Of a stretch of 64,000 nucleotides of DNA, positions 36,390 through 49,027 are shown one piece after another. Below the pieces are notes generated by a model. The model worked only from the letters and a program-made list of their open reading frames with translations. It did no database searches and was not told where the DNA came from. A program made the translations under genes and the position numbers. The DNA lies in NCBI GenBank assembly GCA_003254925.1, contig QANZ01014868.1, positions 1 to 64,000 on the forward strand. The letters are read 5' to 3'. The DNA comes from Chamaecrista fasciculata. Its lineage: Eukaryota > Streptophyta > Magnoliopsida > Fabales > Fabaceae. Within the stretch, counting starts at the first letter, position 1; each line of letters begins with the position of its first letter.

Positions 36390-37586
36390 TTTTTTTGTTT
36401 TTCTTACGGTATTTGGGGATGTGGGCTTTATTTATAAGCTCCAAAATTAAATGGGCTAGTAATGGCCCATTCTTCTAATCTTTCATCCTGGGACATTGTC
36501 AAAGCCCATTTTAAATGAATCCAAAATTTTATTTTCTTTTGCTTAATTTCTTATTGAGAAATATACAACTAAGCAATCTTTTTAAATTATTATATGCAAT
36601 TATGGTCAAACCAATTAGTAGTAGTAACCTAGTGAGGAAGGGTCATTTGTATCATGTGCTTAGGGGAGAATAATTGTGTAAAATTGATTAGAATAAATAT
36701 GATATTATGATTAGGACTCAAACAATAATTTATCAAATGTCAAAGCTCTATAAGTAATATTGATGTGCACACCAATATCAGAATGCATTATTGATCACAT
36801 AGGAATATTTAAGAAACCAACATATAAGTATCTTAAAGGTCAACGAGGATCCCTTTCTTCCCTTCGTGCATGATGATGTGCATAATCGGTACCACATTGG
36901 TTGGCTTAAAAAACATAAAATATATTGATTTACATATAAAACAGTACAACTAATTGTCTGCATACAGCGCATAATGCACCAAAAATTTCTCTATTATCCA
37001 CCTTTTAGAAATATCTTCAACCCAAAACCTTTGACTTTACAAACGTTTGACAGTGTACATTATTTGGGGTACATGTGTTAAATTTAGACAAAAAAAGTTA
37101 AATTAACATTGTAAATGTATATAAAACAGATAAAAATAGCTTACATATCATAGACCTTTTTTTTCCTACTAGTACTAAAATTTATATTTATGCATCATCA
37201 TTCATCATCAAGAAAGTAAATGACAGAAGTGGTGGAATCTCAAAGCCTTCATAATGACACAACCTACAGATTCAAAGTCAATGTTGTTTATGAATCATAA
37301 ACTGTTATATTAATTTGGGTGAGTGAGTGTCGCGACGAAACAGAAGTCGACCATCGCAATATGTATATATAATACCTTTTCATACTTCTTTTATTATTGT
37401 AATTTGCTGGGGAATTTGTTTGTGATATATGTACATAATTAACTGGAATTACTCCTCCAATCAAAATTGAACCAAGTTGGTACAACTATCTACTTGTTGT
37501 ACTATATATATATGATAGATGATAGATGTCCAAACTGCTATACATATTGTTCACAAATTGACATAAACAAAAGTGAGATCGAAGCC
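36390..37586 (+). promoter_or_regulatory. Divergent spacer and TIP4 promoter region
   Basis: The spacer between glyoxalase I (-) and the aquaporin gene (+). A TATA-like run TATATATATAT at about 37503-37513 lies roughly 75-85 bases upstream of the aquaporin ATG and is the best TATA-box candidate. I see no other gene, RNA or clear repeat in this stretch. Confidence 0.4.
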
Positions 37587-39189
37587 ATGGGGAAAATCGC
37601 CGTGGGAACCATCGGAGAGGCCACCAAGCTTGATTGCATTCAAGCTCTCATCATTGAATTCATCACCACCTTCCTTTTTGTCTTCGCCGGCGTTGCCTCC
37701 GCCATGGCCGCCGGTAACATTATATATAAATTATGATTTTTCCTTTTTGTTAAGAATAATGATTAATTAATTTTTTGGTTAATTGGATTTGTTGTGAGTA
37801 GATAAGCTAGGTGCAGATCCACTGGTAGGGTTGTTTGTTGTGGCTGTGGCCCATGCACTAGTGGTTGGTGTCATGATTTCTGCCGGTCACATTTCCGGTG
37901 GCCACCTCAATCCCGCCGTCACGCTCGGCCTTCTCGCCGGCGGCCACATCACACTCGTCCGTGCTATACTCTATTGGATTGATCAGTTATTAGCATCTGC
38001 AGCTGCTTGTTACCTTCTTCACTTCCTTTCTGGAGGCTTGGTACGTAATCATCACACTTTACAAATATGTCTATAAAGTATAGAATAATTTAATATTAAA
38101 AATTATATAAATTATATTGATAATTTAACTTAAATTTGTTTTTAATTATATTAAACATTTATAAAAGATCTCATTAGAATATATAAGAATATCGAGAAAT
38201 GACTCACTAAAATGGGTAGGAAAAATAGAGATAGAAAATGCAAATGAGGCATGAGTCACTTATGTAGGAAGTTACTAAAATGGGGAACTTTTTTTTTTTT
38301 TGGGAGTATAAAAGTTTAGGTGAGTTGGACCCCGGGGGCTCACCAAGGCCAGGGCAGGCCTCAAGGCTCTATGAGCGCTTACAGAGGTACTTACAGGTCG
38401 CCTACCAACAAGGCCCTCACATCGGCAGTGGGAATCGAACTCACGACCTTGTGGGTTATGAGTCAACTCCTTACCAACTGGGCCAACCTTTGTTGGCACT
38501 AAAATGGGAAACTTGAATATGGAAAGTTATTGAATAGTAAATATGTGAAAATTGGAAGTTATTCTAATCATGGATGAGTGGATATGAGGTGTGTTTCTTA
38601 GAGTTGGAGACTTGCCTTGTTTTAGTTAATATATTTGTAAATATTTATATTTATTTTATACCATAATTTTAAAAGTCCGACAATTCTACTTCAGTATATT
38701 ATATAGATTTATTTTTTTTAATTTTGATTTACGGAAAATGGGGATTCAGTGATTGGAATTTTGGTTTTAATATGTATGTATATATATATATATATATATA
38801 TCCAGACAACTCCAGTTCATACACTAGCAGATGGAGTGGGTTACACACAGGGAGTGATTTGGGAGATAATCCTCACATTCTCTCTCTTGTTCTCTGTATA
38901 TGCCACCATGGTGGATCCCAAGAAGGGAGCACTTGATGGGCTTGGGCCCACTCTTGTTGGGTTTGTGGTTGGGGCCAATATTCTTGCTGGTGGGGCCTTT
39001 TCTGCTGCTTCCATGAACCCAGCAAGATCTTTTGGGCCTGCTTTGGTTAGTGGAGACTGGACTAATCACTGGGTTTACTGGGTCGGCCCACTCATTGGTG
39101 GAGGTCTTGCGGGCTTCATTTACGATAATTTCTTCATCAACAGATCATCTCATCATGTTCCTCTCCTTCCAGACCATCAACAATACTAG
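37587..39189 (+). CDS. TIP4;1: Tonoplast intrinsic protein, TIP4 type (aquaporin)
   Basis: A major intrinsic protein of the vacuolar membrane conducting water and probably small neutral solutes. Exons 37587-37713, 37802-38040 and 38806-39189 give 249 residues with six transmembrane helices. The two pore motifs are [10 protein letters not shown] (NPA at 79-81) and [10 protein letters not shown] (NPA at 193-195). Selectivity-filter positions inferred by spacing from the second NPA are Ile181, Ala190 and Arg196, as in TIP4. The N-terminus [20 protein letters not shown] and the [12 protein letters not shown] loop are closest to TIP4;1. The start at 37587 is set by the family N-terminus; an upstream in-frame ATG at 37467 would add an unlikely extension. 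Intron 2 contains a SINE and ends in a TA run just before the acceptor. Confidence 0.95.
38291..38497 (-). mobile_element. tRNA-derived SINE in intron 2 of the TIP4 gene
   Basis: Read on the minus strand: an A box TGGCCCAGTTGGTAA (plus 38471-38485), a B box GAGTTCGATTCCC (just upstream of plus 38441), a GC-rich body, and a 3' poly(A) that appears as the T run at 38291-38301. Flanking direct repeats ACTAAAATGGGGAACTT (38274-38290) and ACTAAAATGGGAAACTT (38498-38514) match at 16 of 17 bases. It lies antisense to the aquaporin gene. It is a different SINE family from the one at 13711. Confidence 0.9.
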
Positions 39190-40354
39190 CTACAATCATG
39201 CATTTTCAAATCATCATCAATCCCGGAGAGTAATAAGACTATATATGGTTTTTGCAATCCATGCTTTGTATAATTGATCTTTAATTTTATTATGCATCAT
39301 ATCATTATATTTGTAGTTTTGTCTTTATGAAGCGTAAGTTTTGAGTAACTGTGTTATCTTCTTGTTTGAGTAAAACAAAAAAGTCCACATATTTATGTGC
39401 CATATGTTGGACATATCACATAAGTCATATAATGGGTGAGCACTTGCACCAAGAGAGGTATGAGTGTATATTTATTAAGATGTGGTATTGAGGAAGTAAA
39501 TAAACCAAGTGGACGTTGGGTCACGTACACACAAAATTGGTCACAAGAAGTGAAATATAGTTAAAAACTAGCGACTTTTTCCTGCGTGACAGAGAAAAAA
39601 AATTATTTAATCTTGTAAGAGTGTCGTTGCTTATTTAGTGAAATATCAAAAGATATGTTAAGGATTTTCTAAGTACAATCCCCAACACCATTGGTTTCTC
39701 ACTTAGTCATGATCTCTCTATGCCGTCTATTTATTTCTATATCAAATGCATGATTTTGTTTTTTCTTTTGTCCAAATTCGGAATATTGTAACATGGGGTT
39801 TGCATTCAGGGAATGTGTCCCTGGAAAGCTAATAATGGGCCCACAAAATAGCGTCAGAACTCAGATGAGTTCAATCAACAAAGAAAGGAAAACGATTAGT
39901 TTTATATTTTTGTTTCTACTAACAACTTTGGTGCTGAAAGCGAAATTCTAACTAAACAAAGTCGTGCATGATCGATGCGTTCATATGATATAATAATGTC
40001 CACCAGCGAAAGCTAGTGTGATAGTATTTGTTTGTGTTGTACTGAATAATGAATCACATTTTCTCTATGCATGCTTTCTATATATACTATAATTATAAGA
40101 TGAATGATTATATAAAGTGTTCATCTGATTGAGGAGTTGTTAAGCATATCATCAACAAGGATAAAATAATAAGAGTGAGTTGGAAACGCATAAAAAGGAG
40201 GCCAAGACGCTCACATTCAACGGCAGCTGTTATCCACGGCCCACAATTGTTTTAACTTTAAACTTTAAAGTGCCACCATCATCCGCCTGTCCAATATCCC
40301 TAAAATCTCGTCCCTACACTCATTGATGAAGCAGGAAGCGGCTTATTAACAAAA
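39190..40354. other. TIP4 3' flank and spacer
   Basis: Presumed 3' UTR of the aquaporin gene followed by spacer. No supported gene or element was seen. Confidence 0.4.
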
Positions 40355-40826
40355 GGTCAAAATTTCATTTTGATCCTTAAATTATAAGATCAATTCTCCT
40401 TTGGTCCTCAAACATTTTTTTAATTCCACTATATATAATCTTCAGACTTTTCCATTTACTGTACTGCTAGTTCAAAATATGTAACTAATATCTCTAAACT
40501 TGATATATTATCAAAATAATTTATTTCTGATATATATTATAATAAGTAAGCTAACAAAAAAAAATATTCCTTATTAGAAAGAAAAACTAATCACAAATTT
40601 ATTTTTAATTTATAACTAAAAATAAATATTTTTCTTTTTTTTTTTCTTTCTATCAACTCAATTATTAAAATATCAAAAAATATCTCAATTGTAGATGAGA
40701 GATAATAACGAAAGTCAAACAAAAACATGTTTTGAATTAACAATAAAAAAATAAAATAAAATAAAATAATTAAGGACCTAAATGAAATTTATCTTATATT
40801 TTGAGAATGAAAGTGAAGTTTTGACC
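40355..40826. mobile_element. MULE-like MITE
   Basis: Left end GGTCAAAATTTCATTTTGAT and right end ATGAAAGTGAAGTTTTGACC are inverted repeats with further mirrored blocks (TTAAATTATAAGAT / ATCTTATATTTTGAG). Flanks TTAACAAAA and TTAACTTAA agree at 7 of 9 bases. The centre is AT-rich and non-coding. Confidence 0.6.
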
Positions 40827-40878
40827 TTAACTTAAAAATTGCATAATTTCCTTGGACGTATAAGGAGGCGAAAATATA

Positions 40879-42735
40879 GGGCCTGGTTGGGAGCCTTCCC
40901 ATCTCAATCCGATCTTATCTTTAGATGTTGAGATGAGATGATGTTGTAATAGGATGAGATGAAATGATGTATTGGTGTTTGGATGATTTGAGAGAAAATG
41001 ATGTTAAATAGGGTGCGAAATTATATAAAATGGTATATAATGATTGTGGTTAGGTGAAATAGGTTGTTGGATTTATTTATTTTGTATAGGGGTATAATTG
41101 GTAAGATATAATGAAATGAGATTGAGATATTGAGTTGAGATGAGATGAGATGAGATGATAAATGTTTAGTGGTGGGTTAGATGAGATGATGTGGAGATTA
41201 GATGCTCTTGGAAAGCGTGACGATGAGATATTTTTGGATGAAGAGTTTAAGGTCCATCTCATTGGATGAGATGATGAACCAAAATGAAAATAATATTAAA
41301 ATTTTTTTAAGATTACAATATGGTCCATAAATTTGAATCGGTCCAATTAATCGATCCCTAACATGTGTAAATGATAACTCGAGGACCATAGAAGATCAAA
41401 GCCATCAATAATCAAGTCTATTTATGAAATTCAACGACCAAAAAATAATAAACAATAGTTTGGGGACTAGAATGCAAATAACATGAAAATTATTGTAAAC
41501 ATACAATTTGGTCCACAACTTTGTATCGATCCAATGAATCGGTCCATAACTAATCTCGTAGTTTGATAAACAAAATAAGATCAGAAATAGTTTTATTACT
41601 GAAACGAAACGAATCTCACAGTTTAAGGACCAGACTAGCAACAATGCCAACAAATGGAAAGATAAAAAATTATTTTAACTCCTTTTAATTTTTACACAAA
41701 ACTTCATAAAATATATTGAAAAAAGTATGGATTGAATTGTATAATAGTAAAAAACATATAGGAATGTTGCAGTTTGGATTAGAAAATATAACAAATATTT
41801 TGCGGACCAAAATGCAACTCATCTCGTAATTTGAGTAAAAAAATCTAACCATAAATAGTTTTATGACCGAAACAAATAGAAGAACATTAAGACAATAAGA
41901 AATAAAACAACATTGCAATTTTTTGGCTACCCATGATTCAAACCAAAAAAAATAACTGACACTTGGAAACTTGTGTATTTTCCCAACCAAAAAATAACCG
42001 TTATTTCTCCATTATCCACAACATATAATCATCGGATATTTTGGACATGAATATAGAACCAAAAATAGTTTGAGGACCAAAAATGAAACTAATTGCATAG
42101 TTTGAGGAAAAGAAACTAAACAAAAAATAATTTTAGGAGTCAAGGAAACTGAGCTCATAGTTTGAGGATCAAAATGCTTATAAAAGTGGAGAGAATATTG
42201 TAACGAGAATAGAAGATTGTAACTTAAAAAATAATTTAAGGATTCAATTTATATTTTACTCAAAACAAATAGAAGAATATTGGGACTAAAAAAAATAATA
42301 ACATTGCAAATGTACAAAAATAATTTTTGTTTTGTTAAGTTAATATAAATATATATATATAATACAATATATAACATTTCTATATATATAATATATATTT
42401 CATAATTGAGAATAAGAGAGAGATATAATATAATATATTTATATATATATATATATAAATATAAAACAACAATATATTTCTATATATATATATTTAGAGA
42501 GATGTGTGTGAAGAGAGAGAAATGTAGGTGAAAAAGAAAAAAATATATAAGAAATGATAGATAAAGAGAGAAAATTATAAGTGTAATAAATGAGGGTATA
42601 TAAAATTATTATTTTGCCTAATTGGTTTTTTATATTTGCCTAATTGGTTTTTAGTAAATGCAAGAGAAAATGAGATGATATTGTGGATGAGATGATGATG
42701 TGAATGAGATGAAATGAAGGCTTCAACAGTTAACC
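40879..42735. mobile_element. About 1.85-kb non-autonomous element rich in ATGAGATG motifs
   Basis: Near the left end GTTGGGAGCCTTCC...ATCTCA is mirrored near the right end by TGAGATGAAATGAAGGCTTCAAC. Clusters of GAGATGAGATG occur at both ends. The middle holds diverged GGTCCA/TGGACC-type blocks and TA microsatellites. Several stretches match the element at 55776-57075: TGTAATGATTGTGGTTRG-like, AAATAACATGAAAATT, GAATCGGTCC and AGTGTAATAAATGAGGGTAT. No transposase frame is present and the superfamily is not clear. Confidence 0.55.
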
Positions 42736-43055
42736 ATTACTATTCATTACTANTGCGGATACGGATGTTAATTTATCGGATACGGATAGGATACGAATAT
42801 TGAATAAGATAAACGGATACGGATACGGACAGTGGAAAAAACACGGATATCCTATCCGTTGCCATCTGAGATTAGGATTTATGTGCTCCCTACCCATAGA
42901 AAAGGCTGGCGTTCTGGTCTGTTCTATAGTTTTCCTCTAGATTTTGCTCATCAGTAAACTACCATATATACATTATACACCGACAAAATCATCAAGTGTA
43001 GAAACTAGAAACTACTACTACTACTACTTAAACGTACGTACAATAATACACATGA
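42736..43055. repeat. CGGATA-rich repeat remnant and ATL gene 3' flank
   Basis: After the N at 42753, repeated CGGATACGGATA-type motifs run to about 42860 and end in GGATATCCTATCCG, which pairs with the earlier units. This looks like a transposon end fragment. The rest is presumed 3' UTR of the minus-strand ATL gene. Confidence 0.4.
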
Positions 43056-44117
43056 TCAAACATTTGAATTGATACAACGTGTGTGTTCCAATTCCGTCAA
43101 GCTTGTGTCTCCTCCTCCTGCAAACCACTGAACTGTACGCTTCACAATAGGCAACCACATCTTCCTCATTCTCTCTTCTCTTCCAATTCCATTACTACTA
43201 ATTCCCTCCATTTCCTTCATCCTATTATTATCTTCGAATCTCGCCACATTCGCAATCTCAGACATTGATCTTTTCTCCCTTGCTTCATGAATCTCATGAT
43301 TATTAACACTCATCATCATCATCTCGCAATTCAACGACAGTAAATCCGACGAATTCAAATCACTCCACCTACTCCTCGTACCCACAACATTGTCCGATAT
43401 CACTATCCTATGATTATAATGTTTCAGCCTCTTCCACTTGTTCACATTAAATCTCGAAGATGACGAAGTCGTCGTCAATAATTCACCAGATTCTTCTTCC
43501 TCCCTCTGCACGAAGATCTCGAGATTCGGATCCTGCGTTAAATTCGAAGGCACTCGAAGGAATCTCGAGCTAATCGATGAAGCGAAGGCTTTTATATCCC
43601 CTGCATCGACTCTGTTTCTACAAAGAGGACACGTGGAATGACTCTCCAGCCACGTGTCGATGCAGTTCATGTGAAAAGCGTGCTTGCACTTCGGCAACAA
43701 CCTAAGAACCTCAATGTCTTCGAATTTACAGAGACACACGGCACATTCTAAGCCTGATTTTGATCCCTTGAGAGAAGAGAACTTGAAAAACGGCAGCGTT
43801 TCGATCACTTGCTTGTCTATTCCTGATGATGAATTATAAGTAGACCCTGTTCGTGTGACGACGCTTCGAAAGTTCATATTTTGACTCAGAAACCTGTGAC
43901 GCCTGATTTTACATAGCTTCACATAGGCGAGGAAGAGAAATGTTATTGCAAACATGATGGCGATGATCGATATGACAATCGCTTTACTAGGATGGATGTT
44001 TTGAATCATGTCTGGCATGTTCTCTGATGATGTATCTTGGGATTCAACATTGAAAATAAAAGAAAGAATTGTGTTGAACACTAGCAAACGCTTCCACATC
44101 CTTCTGGGTCTCTTCAA
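43056..44117 (-). CDS. ATL-type RING-H2 E3 ubiquitin ligase (ATL42/43-like)
   Basis: An intronless 353-residue protein, as is typical of the ATL family of membrane-anchored E3 ubiquitin ligases. An N-terminal hydrophobic segment (about 11-24) looks like a signal sequence, and a transmembrane helix spans about 46-66. The family GLD motif appears as GIDKQVIETLPFF (99-111). The RING-H2 domain starts at Cys125 (CAVCLCKFED), continues through LLPKCKHAFHMNCIDTWL, and ends with CPLC (163-166), so all eight zinc ligands and the usual tryptophan are present. The long Ser-rich C-terminal tail with RFLRVPSNLTQ and WKRLKHYNHR-like basic patches resembles the ATL42/ATL43 branch. A second in-frame ATG at codon 7 could also serve as start. 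Target proteins cannot be inferred. Confidence 0.93.
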   Translation of the reverse strand: MKRPRRMWKRLLVFNTILSFIFNVESQDTSSENMPDMIQNIHPSKAIVISIIAIMFAITFLFLAYVKLCKIRRHRFLSQNMNFRSVVTRTGSTYNSSSGIDKQVIETLPFFKFSSLKGSKSGLECAVCLCKFEDIEVLRLLPKCKHAFHMNCIDTWLESHSTCPLCRNRVDAGDIKAFASSISSRFLRVPSNLTQDPNLEIFVQREEEESGELLTTTSSSSRFNVNKWKRLKHYNHRIVISDNVVGTRSRWSDLNSSDLLSLNCEMMMMSVNNHEIHEAREKRSMSEIANVARFEDNNRMKEMEGISSNGIGREERMRKMWLPIVKRTVQWFAGGGDTSLTELEHTRCINSNV

Positions 44118-45163
44118 TTATCAGATTGATGATTCTTCTGTATTTTTGTCTATATTAGCATTTGGGGGTAGAACTTAATTAGTAGTGTATAATATCTAAT
44201 TATCTATCTCTGTTCAAAGGGTTCAGACAAGTACATAAAGAGGTTTGATTTTTTTTTTTTGGTAGTCCCCACAAGGGGGAGATTATGTGTTTGTTGGTTT
44301 ATATGGAGTCTTTGTCTTGGGGGAATTAATAAGTTTATCTTCTGTGAGTGAAGACAATCGGCATTCGTCAGGGAGCTCACCCTTTGACCAAATGAAAATG
44401 ATGATAAAGAATCAAAGTTTGGGTATAGATGATATAAGATTTTTCAATAAAAATACATTATATAAATACACACTTGTCATTTTCTTTTTCGTTTAAAGAA
44501 TCGGAATACAGACATAAAGTCTTATAGTTAAATATTTTCCAGTACTAAAACGTCGTGATTGTGATTTGTGAATGATTGATTGCCCATATATGGTGTAATA
44601 GCTGTGTGGTGTATATTTACGTGGAACGGTTTCGTTCTGTCCTAGTTAACACTTAATGAGTATGGGTAATTGTGTATTGTTTGTCTTTTACGTTGGTGCT
44701 TTTGTTTCAGGTCAAAATGATCTTCCATTCCATCTTCATCCATCAATTTAGTGCTTTTATCTGATTAAACCTCGAGCTTGCAAGAGTTTCACTTCAATTA
44801 GTAATATACTAGTCATCGAAGAAAGAGCATGGCTTGTATATAATATACACTAATGTGTTCATTCATTTTTCTAAAAATATGATAACCGAAATCCATGTAC
44901 GCATCCATGTAGAATATAACCCACTAATCCACATTGTAATATGCAATTGCAAGAAGCTGACAAGGGCATTGTTTTTTTACAAAAAGAATATTGATACTTG
45001 GCCACTTTGTGAGGCCCTTCTTGTACGTATAGCTGCAAGAATGATAAAATGTTGTAGACTTGTAGCCAACTTGGGTTTGCAGGTAATTGAAATATACAAC
45101 TTCAATCATACATTTACGATCATAGGAACGTGAAATTGGGTTATATTATACATATATATACAA
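44118..45163. other. ATL gene promoter side and CCD gene 3' flank
   Basis: This spacer must hold the promoter of the minus-strand ATL gene at its left side and the 3' UTR of the minus-strand dioxygenase gene at its right side. I see no other supported feature. Confidence 0.4.
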
Positions 45164-48100
45164 CTAAGCCTCCAATGAGATTGGCATGAAAGCTCCGTGA
45201 AAACCATATGGAACTCGTTGAGGCAGTGTAATTTTGGCCACCGTCTCACCAGAAAATTTGTTTGTGTCAATTATATGAACCTGTAACAAAAAGAGGAGAG
45301 TAAGTGTATCAATTCTGGGGGATATAAGATCAATTATAGGCTACAGAATCAGCTTTACTTGAGAAATGCCAGTATCTTCATTGTGAACAAAACTGATGAT
45401 CCAACCGTCATCTTCTTTAATCCCATCTACTTTAGGGACAAATGCTGCTCCTGAGCAATATACACTTTTCTCAAACATATGGTATTCTATCCTTATCGGC
45501 TCTTCATGTTGTTTATCTCCCTAGTTAACAAAATCAAAGTTTTGATGATTGTGGTCAAAACAAGTCATAGAAATAACAGAAATAAAAATGGATTTTCAGA
45601 GTAATCTCTTACCGTTGATAACTCCAAATATGGTTCTTCAAAATAGAGCTTGGCTAGACCCCCATATTTAGGCACGCCTAGATTATCCAATTGGAATAAA
45701 TCATTTGTCAAACTTATGCACTAGGACAGTTTTTGACTATTTGTTAATTTCTCTCGTTTCTTTTTTTAATTACCTGCAGAAGAGCTAGCAACAAGATCAA
45801 CCACTTGTGTGTATCCATATCTATTTTTAATACCTATGAAATTTGGATTGATCATAGGGAAGTCCATATACTGAAGTTTTGCTCCACTTAGGTCTTTCTC
45901 CTTGACTTCCCCAGTTTGCAGATTCAATCTCCATTCATAACAACGAGAAAATGACTCAAATTTACTTGAACTCAGGTCAGGTTGGGGAAGTAGGGAATCA
46001 AGAGCTCTGCATCCCCAAACTACAACCTACAGTTTTCATTTAAATGCTGATATATCATTTCATTTACATGAAGAAACTTTCTCACACTGTCAGATGTTTT
46101 ATCACTTCAAAGCTAGTAAGTTACCTCATGAGCATCCTCAAAAGTATTGATGATGTGAAATGTGCAATTAGGTTTCACCTCAAACCACTTGATTGAGTTA
46201 GCATCACCATACCGCGGAATTACCCCGATTCTTGCATATTCTTCCTTATTATACTTAATTAATCTACATATAAACAATAATATTCGATTAAGACAACTTT
46301 TACCTGTACTATTTGTACTCAAATTTGAAGCACAGAGTTCAGAAATGAAAGGGATCGGTGCTCACGAGCCTCCTCTAAGAAGTCTGTTTATATCAATGGT
46401 CAGAGGAAAATCCAAGATCACATTGTACCTGCAAATCAAAATCCCATAAACACATAATTAACATATGGTAAGGTTCATTGTCATTTGTATAGTCTAGACT
46501 ATGGTACCTTTGTGTAACACCTATGTCATGGCAAAGGCTGCACCTGTCTAATTTGATATCCACTTTATGAATCAATTTCTCACCATCATCTGAAACAGGA
46601 AAAGGGAAAGCAAGTCAGAAGTTTTATGGATTGCAAGGGAAGTAAGTATTTCATACACTACTTTCTGGTCAAATTTGCTAATAATATTTAGCATATACCA
46701 GAAACGATTCCAAGTGCAACAAAGGGCTTAGTCGCAGCCACCCCCATTGTAACTAGCTCTCCTGTACCTGGAGCTTTCTGAGATTATACATCAAAAGAAG
46801 TTGATGGTGAGCAATCAATTGCAGAATGCGTAAAAGGGAATTAAGTTGATAGGGTGAGACCTTGGGGTGGCTTATAAAAGGTCGATTCCAGGCTCCATTG
46901 ACATCCCAATTTTGTAAGGTTTTGAGGTTGAAGATGTCAATTTCCTGTGGCATATGGCTTTCAGCAATTGAGTAAAACTTCCCTGAATGTTCAAACACAT
47001 TGGTGTTGCTAATTGACTTGTTCACTTGGCCAAACCTCAACTGTTAAAAAAACATAAAAAAAGATGTGATGAAACTGGTAAACTGTTAACAAAAGCTTCA
47101 GTTAGCTTAGAGATTTCTGTCCAGAATTTCAAATAATGTCCTAAATGCCTCAGATACGAGTTTTTGTTTAACCATTTTGGTTATATCTTTTCTTTTTGGT
47201 ACAAACTACAAGGACCATTTTGGTTATCAGTACAGAACTTCATTGAGAATGAGCATTGTATATTCTCGTATGGTAGTTTTGACTTGTATTTTGTTGGAAG
47301 TTGGAACCAAGGCTAAGCATTTTGAACGTAATCAAATTAATTTAATAGTAAGCTGACCCAATTTAGCAGATAAGCAGACAAAATGGCCGGTGAATTGCCT
47401 TCTATGGCCGGAAGAAACGATGGCTTGTTTCTTTGTTTCTCTAATTTGTATGTTTCTGTTTCAACATATCTGTTGTTGTAGATGACCCTCCATCTCCCTT
47501 GACTTTCTTTCTTACAATACAAAGCATGAAGCATTCCTTCTCCTTCCACCCAGGTATGACTTGACATCCCAAAGATAGATATCGTCCTTTTCAGGCCTCC
47601 AAAGAGTGGATTTGGACCTGTAAATAATGCCAATAATAATTAAGATGTAACGTTACCATCATCATATATATGCCAAAAAACATATATAATATGCTTATGT
47701 TTAGACAATTATTGTACCCAGGCTGCATCTTTGGTATATCCTGAAGCTTATTATCGATATTAAAAAAATAAAAGTTTACAAAAACATTTTTTGTCAAAGG
47801 GAAAGTTACATTACTAAATACTACTAATATATAGCATTTACAGAGAATACATAGTGACCGTTGACAGCCTGCAGGTAGAAGTCAGCAAAAAGATGCATAA
47901 ACTATGCACCTTGTCTCTTTCAGTATTTTCTTTGAACGTAGTAAACTATTTAGTGTCGTTCTCTATGTTGAAGTTTCCTGAACTTAAACATTTAACCTTG
48001 AAGTGAACGACAAGGAAGGATAAGTTGTTGTAAATTTATCCATTCAAAGATGTCACCAACTTGTTTATTTATGTTACAGCAACAAATTGCAGGATTTCAA

Positions 48101-49027
48101 AAAAGTAGAGATCGAGAGAAGACCATTTCTAATGTAGACACCCTCTGGAAAATCATGTGGGATTTCTCCTTCTATGGCAGTGATAAGCATAGGCTCCCCC
48201 AACTCCTCCACTGGAGCAAAGTTACACTGTCCTCAGATGATCAAACACAAAAACTCAAAGCTCAATCAAGAGGAAGCTAGAAGATTATGATATGATCATG
48301 TACAACTTCAGAAGGTACCTGAGATGGAAGCAATGGCTGGTCAATGAACTCAAACACAGAATCCACAAAAGCGTCCACAATCTTAACTGCAGTGTTGGTG
48401 AGAGTTTTGGCAGCATCAATTTGCATGTGGACTTGAGGAAGAGCTCGCATGACTGACTGCTAATGAATCACAAAACCTCAGAAATTATATTTGGTCACTC
48501 AAAACCTAATTTTGGTCCTTGAACTATAAGGTGGAATTCGTTTTGGTCCTCAAACTTTTTTTCCATTTTGATCCTCAAACTTTTTCATTTGTTTCATTTT
48601 TAGTCCAAAATATGATTTCGTCTTATTTTTGTCGATATCTTTGACCTGGACAGGTAAGATGGAAGATTTCTCTCTTATACATATTTTAATAATTGATTAA
48701 AAACATATTTTTCCTTCACTTTGTCAACTCACTTATTAAAACATATATGAGAGAGTAATAATAGAAACCAGACATAATTATATTTTAGACAAATGGTGTG
48801 GAACAAATATAAAAGTTTGAAGACGAAAATGAAATTTACCCAAAACCAATTATATTTTGTGGGGGGAGGGGGTAGGGAAAGTAAACTTGGAAACTCAGAG
48901 AGTAACAATGACTGACCTTGAAATCAGAGGATAGTGGTGGAATGCTAGAGTGAAGATTATCAGAGACAGAGTTGGGTCTTCTCTGAATGGAACATCCCAC
49001 TAGACATGCCATATATGAAGCTGCCAT
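45164..49027 (-). CDS. Carotenoid cleavage dioxygenase, CCD1-like (RPE65 family)
   Basis: A non-haem iron(II) dioxygenase of the carotenoid cleavage family, which splits carotenoid or apocarotenoid double bonds. Thirteen minus-strand exons: 49027-48917, 48459-48319, 48226-48124, 47617-47358, 47040-46861, 46777-46699, 46589-46508, 46428-46366, 46263-46125, 46026-45774, 45677-45613, 45520-45359, 45280-45164. All joins keep frame and give 584 residues. The four iron-binding His positions are all present by motif: His263 (ISHPK), His312 (LCHDIGVTQR), His376 (FHIINTFED) and His574 (VPYGFHGAF). RNGPNPLFGG and WVEGEGMLHAL are also diagnostic. Many introns argue for the CCD1-type clade rather than NCED or CCD4. 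Compared with CCD1 (about 540 residues) the N-terminus is longer and not clearly a transit peptide. Cleavage position and substrate are not readable from sequence. Confidence 0.9.
48503..48840. mobile_element. Decayed MULE-like MITE in intron 1 of the CCD gene
   Basis: TTTTGGTCCTTGAACTATAA and GTTTTGGTCCTCAAAC near the left are loosely mirrored by AAAAGTTTGAAGACGAAAATG near the right. This is the same general build as the element at 40355. Borders and target duplication are not resolved. Confidence 0.4.

Noticed and set aside
41198-41990. Three minus-strand open frames of 63-101 codons
   Set aside because: They lie in the non-autonomous repeat at 40879-42735, are AT-rich and match no transposase.
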